Positions 1-3,898 of a stretch of DNA of 5,269 nucleotides are shown one piece after another. The stretch comes from Oscillospiraceae bacterium (lineage in GTDB: Bacteria > Bacillota > Clostridia > Oscillospirales > Ruminococcaceae), in the NCBI GenBank assembly GCA_031285645.1, contig JAITVU010000152.1, positions 1 to 5,269 of the forward strand, given 5' to 3'. How positions within the stretch are numbered: the first letter of the stretch is position 1; every line of letters begins with the position of its first letter. The translations under genes and the position numbers were made by a program. The notes under the pieces were generated by a model. That model was not told where the DNA came from and did not search any database. It worked only from the letters and a program-made list of their open reading frames with translations.

Positions 1-176
1 CGCGCTGTATAACGTTGGGCAAAGAGGTGCGCCTTATAACCGCGGACGGCGCGGAGCGCTGCGCCGCCGCCATTGACATCGACGCCGACGGCAGCCTGAT
101 CTGTTCCGACAGCGACGGCGTATTCTCTGTTAAAACGGGAGAAGTATCGGTGCGGGGACTGTACGGATATGTTTAA
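1..176 (+). CDS. birA: Biotin--[acetyl-CoA-carboxylase] ligase (BirA), C-terminal end only
   Basis: This is the last 57 residues of a protein read from position 3 to a TAA at 174-176; the gene starts before the window. BirA forms biotinyl-AMP and transfers biotin to a lysine on the carrier protein of biotin-dependent carboxylases in the cytoplasm, and in some bacteria it also represses biotin genes. The visible part matches the small SH3-like C-terminal domain of the family. It shows LGKEVRLIT (first strand), AAAIDIDADGSLI (the 'A-x-D-I-D-x-D-G-x-L' stretch) and the closing GEVSVRGLYGYV, which is very characteristic. The catalytic domain and any N-terminal DNA-binding domain are outside the window, so it cannot be told whether this is a repressor-type (group II) or enzyme-only protein. 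An intrinsic terminator begins 42 nt after the stop, so this is probably the last gene of its transcript. Confidence 0.88.
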   Translation, partial: RCITLGKEVRLITADGAERCAAAIDIDADGSLICSDSDGVFSVKTGEVSVRGLYGYV

Positions 177-217
177 CGGCATGTAATTATAGATTCAGGG
201 ATCGCGTGGAACAGAAT

Positions 218-250
218 AAAACCCCGGACAGTTTACTGTCCGGGGTTTTT
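218..250 (+). terminator. Rho-independent terminator after birA
   Basis: A perfect inverted repeat has arms CCCCGGACAG (222-231) and CTGTCCGGGG (236-245) around the loop TTTA. It is flanked by AAAA on the left and TTTTT on the right, so the stem can extend to 14 bp. The A-run and T-run make it able to act on both strands, although no minus-strand gene is seen running into it. It closes the birA transcript. Confidence 0.95.
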
Positions 251-268
251 GGCGTCGGGCGCCACCCC

Positions 269-346
269 GCGCGCGTTCGAAAGCGCCCGCACTGTAATAA
301 TGATCTTTTCCCTGTTCTGCGGGCGCGAGCCAGATTCGAGCGCCGC
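269..346. repeat. Long imperfect inverted repeat (two stacked 8-bp stems)
   Basis: The inner arms GCGCCCGC (283-290) and GCGGGCGC (319-326) are exactly complementary across a 28-nt, AT-richer loop. The outer arms GCGTTCGA (273-280) and TCGAGCGC (336-343) also pair, with one G-U, outside an asymmetric internal loop (281-282 against 327-335). A few more pairs can be added at 269-271 with 344-346 if one base is bulged. It begins about 20 nt after the terminator, so birA transcripts should normally not include it. It could be a dispersed DNA repeat unit or an unrecognised structured RNA; the sequence alone does not decide. Confidence 0.5.
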
Positions 347-405
347 AGCGCGATTATCGGACTCACGCGCAAAGCCCACACGCGCGCGGTTAGCCCTTTT
401 TATTG

Positions 406-423
406 AGAGCGCGGGAACGCTCT
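406..423. repeat. Short inverted repeat
   Basis: AGAGCG (406-411) and CGCTCT (418-423) are complementary around the 6-nt loop CGGGAA. It is a short hairpin without a following T-run, so it is not a terminator. It lies between the long inverted repeat at 269-346 and the hairpin cluster at 495-599 and may be part of the same repeat-rich DNA. Confidence 0.35.
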
Positions 424-487
424 GAGACGTTATGTTCACTGCCGTTGACGTGCGGCTATGCTTCGCGTGTACACGGCACGATCATGC

Positions 488-601
488 GGGGGCCAGGGGG
501 CGGCGGGGAGCCCCCTTAACGTCTTTTGGTTCCTTTGTGACGAGACAAAGGAACTGCCCGTCGCGGCATGAGCGACAAGCCCGGCCTTGCTCAAAGGCCT
601 T
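488..601. repeat. Cluster of four consecutive stem-loops, probable dispersed intergenic repeat
   Basis: Four inverted repeats follow one another. They are AGGGGG/CCCCCT (495-500 with 511-516), GTTCCTTTGT/ACAAAGGAAC (529-538 with 545-554, loop GACGAG), GTCGC/GCGAC (560-564 with 572-576) and GGCCTT/AAGGCC (583-588 with 594-599). The second is a perfect 10-bp stem. The G-tract, the phrase TTTTGGTTCCTTT and its mirrored AAAGGAAC resemble, from memory, intergenic repeats found in many copies in various bacterial genomes and often wrongly annotated as small ORFs. That likeness cannot be confirmed here, and no second copy of the unit is visible in this window. None of the stems has a terminator-like T-tail. 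Confidence 0.5.
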
Positions 602-703
602 AAATGAACAGGAATATCCAATTCATTGCGACACCCGGAAAACAGCAAAGAGAAATAATATATGTTTTTTCAATAACAGAGAAATAAGCGCGCATCCGTA
701 CTG

Positions 704-732
704 TTCAATTACCTTCCGGTTCATGGTATAAT
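704..732 (+). promoter_or_regulatory. Candidate extended -10 promoter (TTCAAT-17-TATAAT)
   Basis: A perfect TATAAT at 727-732 is preceded by TGG at 724-726, giving the TGn extended -10 element. A weak -35, TTCAAT (704-709), sits exactly 17 nt upstream. Transcription would begin near 739 and give a leader of about 148 nt before the ATG at 887. The leader can form GAGATT/AATCTC (740-745 with 772-777) and GGCGTC/GACGCC (797-802 with 817-822, extendable by two pairs with a one-base bulge). No known riboswitch consensus was recognised. Confidence 0.6.
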
Positions 733-854
733 TGTCACGGAGATTGGAATAAAGTGGATGGTACGGATCAAAATCTCGAAGCACGTTTGAGTTTGCGGCG
801 TCGGGGCCATGTTATTGACGCCTGCATGAATTCACAAATCCCGGTAATTTAAGA

Positions 855-863
855 TGATATTAT
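855..863 (+). promoter_or_regulatory. Weak alternative promoter (extended -10 TGATATTAT)
   Basis: TGA followed by TATTAT (858-863) forms an extended -10. The best -35 candidate, TTCACA at 831-836, is 21 nt away, which is too far for a normal promoter. If used, it would start transcription around 870 and give a very short leader just before the Shine-Dalgarno of the gene at 887. It is less convincing than the promoter at 704-732. Confidence 0.25.
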
Positions 864-886
864 AGCATGAGAATGGAGATGACGGC

Positions 887-1081
887 ATGGCCAAAAATAA
901 AAAAATGCGTATATTATATATTATCATGGTGGCGATTTTCAGCGTCACATTTTATTTCGGCATCATTGTTAACCCGAATTTTAATATCTACGATTTCTGC
1001 ATGAACTTATCGTCGGAAGTGTTGGGGCTGGTCATTGCCATTGTTCTTGTCGATACGTATGTGCGCGAGAAACGGAAATAA
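887..1081 (+). CDS. Small two-helix membrane protein, function unknown (64 aa)
   Basis: The ATG at 887 has a Shine-Dalgarno GGAG (875-878) eight bases upstream, and the frame ends at TAA 1079-1081. The N terminus is basic (K3, K5, K6, R8), followed by a hydrophobic helix at about residues 9-28. A short polar linker with N29, P30 and N31 comes next, then a second helix at about 41-55 flanked by E44 and D56, and a basic tail ending REKRK. The positive charge at both ends predicts both termini in the cytoplasm. The pattern N-L-S-S-E-x-L-G then a hydrophobic run ending V-D recalls the N-terminal membrane hairpin of longer uncharacterised bacterial proteins, so this may be a minimal or shortened form; that is inference. 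By hand count GC is about 37%, well below the neighbours, which could mean transfer or just hydrophobic codon content. It shares strand with the phosphopantetheinyl transferase 103 nt downstream and may be co-transcribed. No function is assigned. Confidence 0.75.
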   Translation: MAKNKKMRILYIIMVAIFSVTFYFGIIVNPNFNIYDFCMNLSSEVLGLVIAIVLVDTYVREKRK

Positions 1082-1172
1082 TTAAATGCTGTTAAAAAGC
1101 GATAAAACTTCGCTCAGAACGTGTTTTATACGTATGTCATTTAAAACAGTCTCAGGCGGCGCCCGATATAAG

Positions 1173-1178
1173 AAAGGA
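1173..1178 (+). promoter_or_regulatory. Shine-Dalgarno site that fixes the transferase start
   Basis: AAAGGA lies six bases before the ATG at 1185. The in-frame upstream ATG at 1086 lacks a comparable site (only AT-rich sequence precedes it) and would add 33 residues that do not look like the family. This site therefore supports 1185 as the start. Confidence 0.7.
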
Positions 1179-1184
1179 CAAACT

Positions 1185-1844
1185 ATGTTTGAAGCGCGCA
1201 TTCTCTACATAAACAGGGACTTGACGCAGGCGGAATATCAGCGCTTTCTCGCGGTTGCCGCGCCGGAGAAAAGGGCGCGGATCGGGCGCTTCCGTTTTTT
1301 TGCCGACGCGCAGCGCGCCCTGCTTGGTGATATGCTGGCAAGGATGCTGGTTGCAAAGGCGGCAGGGCAAGACGGCAGGGGAATTTTGTTTGATGTGGGC
1401 GCGCACGGCAAGCCGTTCGTTTTGGGACGGCCGGATATCCATTTTAACATATCGCATGCGGGGCGCTATATTGCGGGGGCTGTCGACAGCAGCCCCGTGG
1501 GCATTGACATTGAGGTCATCACGCCTGTTAAAGAAAAAATCGCGGATCGTTTTTTCGCCGAGGATGAAAAGGCTTATATATCGGCTGTCGGGAGCGCGGA
1601 GAGCACAAGACGCTTTTTCAGCATCTGGACAAGGAAGGAGGCCTATATAAAAAGGGACGGCCGGGGCCTCGGCGTTCCGCTGCCCTCCTTCAGTGTGCTA
1701 AACGGAGAAAGCGCCAACGGAGCGCGTTATCATATGATCTTCAGCGATGAAAGCGCGATTGGCCATATTTGCACGCACAGGCCCGACCCACCCGCGTGCG
1801 CGATCTGGACGGTGGATGAGTTCCTGGGGGCATTTTGGGAATGA
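1185..1844 (+). CDS. Sfp-type 4'-phosphopantetheinyl transferase (219 aa)
   Basis: This enzyme moves the 4'-phosphopantetheine arm of coenzyme A onto a conserved serine of acyl, peptidyl or aryl carrier proteins, turning apo carriers into active holo forms, with Mg2+. The length (219 aa) fits the Sfp class, usually around 220-240 aa. Motifs appear in order: GKP (75-77), FNISHAG (87-93), GIDIE (106-110) with the metal ligands D108 and E110, and WTRKEAYIK (148-156) with E152. These acidic residues match Asp107, Glu109 and Glu151 of B. subtilis Sfp almost position for position, so the protein should be active. The start at 1185 is chosen on Shine-Dalgarno evidence; a 252-aa version from 1086 is less likely. 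No carrier protein, NRPS, PKS or fatty acid gene is visible nearby, so the substrate is unknown. It could serve primary metabolism or a distant biosynthetic cluster. It converges with the acetyltransferase gene with only 27 nt between the stops. Confidence 0.93.
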   Translation: MFEARILYINRDLTQAEYQRFLAVAAPEKRARIGRFRFFADAQRALLGDMLARMLVAKAAGQDGRGILFDVGAHGKPFVLGRPDIHFNISHAGRYIAGAVDSSPVGIDIEVITPVKEKIADRFFAEDEKAYISAVGSAESTRRFFSIWTRKEAYIKRDGRGLGVPLPSFSVLNGESANGARYHMIFSDESAIGHICTHRPDPPACAIWTVDEFLGAFWE

Positions 1845-1871
1845 GCAGGCCGGCGCGGGTTTTGGAGGCGG

Positions 1872-2639
1872 TTAAAGGGCGGGACCGGAGATACCGTTTT
1901 GCAGAGGTTTCACACGGTACCAATAGCGGTAGCACGCGCTGAACCCCAATTCACCGTATAACCGCATGGCCGCTGTGTTATCGGCCACAACCTGCAAATA
2001 AGCGCCTTTCGCGCCACATTCCGCCGCGCTGTGCAGAAGGGTTTTGCAGAGGTCGCGGCCGTATCCCATACGCCGGTACCGCGGGTCCACAATGATATCA
2101 TAAAGCCCCGCGAAATCCCGCTCGATCACACAGAGGCCGTAGGCCACGGCAATGCCGTCAACAAAGCAGGCGGCGCACAGGACGCGGTTTAAAATACTGT
2201 TTTGCATACGCCTTGCCGCAGGCACGGCCGAATCCGGCGTTTGGCTGAGACGGAAATACTGTTCCTGCCAGAAAGTGCTGATGCCCGCTTGTACAATGAT
2301 GTTTTTGCTATGAGAAGCAATGCCGGGAATAGCCGCCGTCATCAGAACAGAAGGCGTGACGACACTGTACCCGCGCGCGCCCAGCGCCTCGTCCAAAACA
2401 TCGTTGACAGGTGTGATTTTAAAAATTGTGGGGAGGTTTTGCGCGCTATACCGCTTTTCACATTGCGTAATTTTTTCAATCACGTCCGGCACATCAGGTT
2501 TGCACAGCATATTGACAGAGTTGGCGCGGCTTGTGTAACCGTTTGAAAAACGCAGGATCCACCCGTCATATAACACGGTGTGAAGCGACGGGTGCGCGTT
2601 CATGGACAGTTCTTCATAGAGCCTGACTGTGCGATCCAT
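1872..2639 (-). CDS. GNAT-family N-acetyltransferase (255 aa)
   Basis: GNAT enzymes move an acetyl group from acetyl-CoA to an amine on a small molecule, peptide or protein. The C-terminal half has the hallmark: a beta strand YDIIVDP, then the acetyl-CoA pyrophosphate loop RRMGYG (the R/Q-x-x-G-x-G/A signature, residues 189-194 from this start). After it come YLQVVADNTAAMRLY and GELGF, ending YRYWYR. The N-terminal half, with DGWILRFSNGYTSRANSVN, resembles the degenerate first domain of two-domain GNAT proteins of 240-260 aa. The substrate cannot be told from sequence. Two ATGs are possible: 2645 (two codons longer) and 2639. AAGGG at 2646-2650 touches the first but lies six bases before the second, so 2639 is preferred. 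It starts 26 nt after the rnz stop and is probably co-transcribed with rnz. It converges with the transferase gene, with no terminator seen between them. Confidence 0.88.
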   Translation of the reverse strand: MDRTVRLYEELSMNAHPSLHTVLYDGWILRFSNGYTSRANSVNMLCKPDVPDVIEKITQCEKRYSAQNLPTIFKITPVNDVLDEALGARGYSVVTPSVLMTAAIPGIASHSKNIIVQAGISTFWQEQYFRLSQTPDSAVPAARRMQNSILNRVLCAACFVDGIAVAYGLCVIERDFAGLYDIIVDPRYRRMGYGRDLCKTLLHSAAECGAKGAYLQVVADNTAAMRLYGELGFSACYRYWYRVKPLQNGISGPAL

Positions 2640-2645
2640 AAGCAT

Positions 2646-2650
2646 CCCTT
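2646..2650 (-). promoter_or_regulatory. Shine-Dalgarno site deciding the acetyltransferase start
   Basis: On the minus strand the order is AAGGG, ATG, CTT, ATG. The AAGGG is directly against the first ATG (no spacer) but six bases from the second, which is a normal distance. Translation should therefore begin at 2639 rather than 2645. Confidence 0.55.
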
Positions 2651-2665
2651 ATCCATTAATGATTT

Positions 2666-3571
2666 CTATGCGTCTTGAAAGCGCAGCGTCACGCCTGTTT
2701 GATCGATAAATGTATTCGCGAAAACAGCGCGCGCCTGCGGCAGATAGTTTTCCGGATCCGGCATGGAGGGGCTGAAATGCGTGAGCCAGAGCGCCGAGAC
2801 GCCCGCGCGCGCCGCCATATCGGCCGCTTCCGTAAAGAGGCAGTGCCGGTGTTCCACCGCTTTTTCATACAGCTCCGGATCGCCGTACATGCCTTCGCAG
2901 ATGAAGAGATCGGCGTTTTCGGCGAAACGGACAAGACCCTCGCCGGGGCGCAAATCGGTCGCATAACAGACCTCAAGGCCCTTCCGCGCGGGACCCATGA
3001 CAGCGCCGGGGTTGATTATCCTGCCGTCGACCTCAACCGCCGCGCCGCTTTGAAGCACGGACCAGCTGCGCACGGGAATGTTCAGTTCCCGTGCTTTATC
3101 GGCGTTGAATTTGGCGCTTCGGGCGAGTGACACCTTATAGGCATAGCACGGAATCCAGTGTTCCACGGCCTGGACAGATAAGCTTAAAGGGCCGTCCGCC
3201 CATACCGGGCCGTCCGACATGATTTCCCTGTATTCAATGGGATAGGGCAGTTGGGGCGCGATGACGCGCAGGCAGTCCACAATCTGCCCTACATATTGGG
3301 GCCCGACAATGGTGAGCGGTTCCGTGCGGCCGCTGTTGCCGATGGTGAGCAAAAGACCGGGCAATCCCGCGATGTGGTCGGCGTGAAAATGCGTCAGGGC
3401 TATAACGCCGATTTGTTTGAAACCCAGGCCCGCGGCCCGGATCGCGACCTGAGTGCCCTCACCGCAGTCAATCAGGATGGCGGCGCCGCGGCAACGGATC
3501 ATAAGGGCGGTCAGGAACCGCCCGGGTAGCGGCACCATGCCGCCTGTGCCCAAAAGATTGATATCCAGCAT
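2666..3571 (-). CDS. rnz: Ribonuclease Z, tRNA 3'-end endonuclease (301 aa)
   Basis: RNase Z (ElaC/tRNase Z) is a zinc-dependent metallo-beta-lactamase-fold enzyme that cuts precursor tRNAs just after the discriminator base, mainly those lacking an encoded CCA end. The N terminus INLLGTGG is typical. The HFHADH motif (61-66) supplies H61, H63, D65 and H66, followed by IAGLPGLL. The remaining metal ligands are H138 in AVEHWI, D206 in YATDLRPG and H265 in WLTHFSP. All seven are present, so the enzyme should be active. Residues 154-199, including NPGAVMGPARKG, correspond to the substrate-binding and exosite region of bacterial RNase Z, and the length is normal. The start at 3571 is chosen because GGAGG (3577-3581) lies five bases upstream and the protein then begins right at the first strand. 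The longest frame, from 3634, adds 21 residues unlike the family. It is the first gene of a minus-strand pair with the GNAT gene, and a promoter candidate lies at 3664-3692. Confidence 0.94.
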   Translation of the reverse strand: MLDINLLGTGGMVPLPGRFLTALMIRCRGAAILIDCGEGTQVAIRAAGLGFKQIGVIALTHFHADHIAGLPGLLLTIGNSGRTEPLTIVGPQYVGQIVDCLRVIAPQLPYPIEYREIMSDGPVWADGPLSLSVQAVEHWIPCYAYKVSLARSAKFNADKARELNIPVRSWSVLQSGAAVEVDGRIINPGAVMGPARKGLEVCYATDLRPGEGLVRFAENADLFICEGMYGDPELYEKAVEHRHCLFTEAADMAARAGVSALWLTHFSPSMPDPENYLPQARAVFANTFIDQTGVTLRFQDA

Positions 3572-3576
3572 TCCGG

Positions 3577-3581
3577 CCTCC
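3577..3581 (-). promoter_or_regulatory. Strong Shine-Dalgarno site of rnz
   Basis: On the minus strand GGAGG sits five bases before the ATG at 3571 and decides this start over in-frame ATGs at 3583 and 3634. One base upstream of it is a 7-bp hairpin (3583-3600), so access to the site could depend on RNA folding. Confidence 0.75.
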
Positions 3582-3582
3582 A

Positions 3583-3612
3583 TTGCGGTAAAAACCGCAA
3601 ACTTGAAGTTTG
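3583..3612 (-). repeat. Two overlapping inverted repeats in the rnz leader
   Basis: TTGCGGT (3583-3589) and ACCGCAA (3594-3600) form a 7-bp stem with a 4-base loop, ending one base from the rnz Shine-Dalgarno. CAAACTT (3598-3604) and AAGTTTG (3606-3612) form a second, almost uninterrupted palindrome with a single central base. The two share bases 3598-3600, so they cannot both form completely. Both lie in the predicted 5' leader of the rnz transcript. The second is more plausible as a DNA palindrome than as an RNA hairpin, since its loop would be too small without opening pairs. Confidence 0.45.
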
Positions 3613-3663
3613 ATGAATTTGATTGATTACACATGTATGATCATAAATAAAATGCAGGTTTTT

Positions 3664-3692
3664 ACTATACATCATATAAAAGAGGAAGTAAA
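3664..3692 (-). promoter_or_regulatory. Candidate promoter for rnz (TTTACT-17-TATAGT)
   Basis: Read on the minus strand, TTTACT (3692-3687) matches the -35 consensus at four of six bases. TATAGT (3669-3664) matches the -10 at five of six, with the ideal 17-base spacer. Transcription would start near 3657, giving an 85-90 nt leader before rnz that contains the overlapping inverted repeats at 3583-3612. Confidence 0.6.
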
Positions 3693-3695
3693 GAT

Positions 3696-3726
3696 CATGG
3701 CCGCAATAAGGCGGGCCGCGGCCATG
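3696..3726. promoter_or_regulatory. Inverted repeat between divergent promoters, candidate operator
   Basis: CATGGCCGC (3696-3704) and GCGGCCATG (3718-3726) are exact reverse complements separated by 13 bases. The half-sites are 22 bp apart centre to centre, about two helical turns, which suits a dimeric DNA-binding protein. The repeat starts four bases upstream of the rnz -35 and ends 22 bases before the kinase -35, so one regulator could act on both promoters. No T-run follows on either strand, so a terminator is unlikely. The binding role is inference. Confidence 0.4.
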
Positions 3727-3748
3727 CGGATTAAACAGTACGCGATAT

Positions 3749-3777
3749 TTGCTTTATACGCTTGACGGGTGTATAAT
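3749..3777 (+). promoter_or_regulatory. Candidate promoter for the histidine kinase gene (TTGCTT-17-TATAAT)
   Basis: A perfect TATAAT (3772-3777) has TTGCTT (3749-3754) exactly 17 bases upstream; the -35 keeps the important TTG. A better-looking TTGACG at 3762-3767 is only four bases from the -10 and cannot pair with it. The -10 lies within a perfect 12-bp palindrome, GTATAATTATAC (3771-3782), so the same bases also read as a -10 on the other strand. Transcription would start near 3784, about 115 nt before the kinase ATG, with hairpins starting almost at the RNA 5' end. Confidence 0.6.
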
Positions 3778-3790
3778 TATACTGGTTTCG

Positions 3791-3862
3791 GTTTAAAACA
3801 GTCCCGCCGACTGTTTTAAACATGTGGCATACGCCACATTCAGCCACCTATACAGGCGGTGG
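3791..3862 (+). promoter_or_regulatory. Three tandem hairpins in the kinase 5' leader
   Basis: Three stems follow one another. The first is a 13-bp perfect stem, GTTTAAAACAGTC/GACTGTTTTAAAC (3791-3803 with 3809-3821), with loop CCGCC. The second is a 7-bp perfect stem, ATGTGGC/GCCACAT (3822-3828 with 3833-3839), with loop ATAC, starting at the very next base. The third is a 5-bp stem, CCACC/GGTGG (3844-3848 with 3858-3862), with a 9-base loop. No T-run follows any of them, so they are not terminators. They lie between the promoter and the Shine-Dalgarno AGGAG (3888-3892). A 5' stabilising structure, a protein-binding leader or an unrecognised regulatory RNA are all possible. I recognise no known riboswitch consensus. 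Confidence 0.55.
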
Positions 3863-3898
3863 ATGCGCGTATTAAAATAAATTTTTCAGGAGCGCGTT

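Larger units (their letters stand above)
251..703. other. Non-coding intergenic stretch with inverted repeats, no credible gene
   Basis: About 450 bases between the birA terminator and the first promoter of the next transcript hold no gene I can support. The open frames here (for example 432-731 on plus, 233-439 and 436-648 on minus) have low-complexity Arg/Ala/Pro-rich translations, no good Shine-Dalgarno sites, and run through strong inverted repeats. Both strands are open simply because the DNA is GC-rich. The left half (251-423) is very GC-rich with CGCG runs. The right half (600-703) becomes AT-rich and has a 10-nt direct repeat AGAGAAATAA at 649-658 and 678-687, probably trivial. The structured elements inside are listed separately. 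No tRNA or known riboswitch motif was recognised. Confidence 0.6.

Noticed and set aside
432..731. 99-codon open frame on the plus strand in the intergenic region
   Set aside because: No Shine-Dalgarno is seen; it runs through all four inverted repeats at 495-599 and over the promoter at 704-732, and its composition is not protein-like.
251..886. CRISPR array, tRNA gene or known riboswitch in the longest gene-free stretch
   Set aside because: No regularly spaced direct repeats, no tRNA T-loop GGTTCGAATC-type box, and no consensus for TPP, SAM, cobalamin, glycine or c-di-GMP riboswitches was recognised by eye.
1086..1184. 33-residue N-terminal extension of the phosphopantetheinyl transferase
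   Set aside because: The ATG at 1086 has no good ribosome binding site, the extension is not family-like, and AAAGGA lies six bases before the ATG at 1185.
2675..3130. 151-codon plus-strand frame opposite rnz
   Set aside because: It is antisense to the conserved C-terminal half of RNase Z, with no ribosome binding site and Arg-rich low-complexity content. The frames at 2202-2546 and 3251-3529 were rejected for the same reason.
3572..3634. 21-residue N-terminal extension of ribonuclease Z
   Set aside because: The family starts at the first beta strand, as does the frame from 3571, which has GGAGG five bases upstream. The extension covers the inverted repeats of the leader.
3762..3777. TTGACG plus TATAAT as a promoter pair
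   Set aside because: The spacing between them is only four bases, so the TTGACG cannot serve as the -35 for this -10; TTGCTT at 3749-3754 has the correct 17-base spacing.
3858..3869. GGTGGATGCGCG resembles the T-box antiterminator motif GGTGGNACCGCG
   Set aside because: Two of the key bases differ, there is no downstream terminator hairpin with T-run, no specifier-loop architecture was seen, and the downstream gene is a kinase rather than an amino-acid-related gene.
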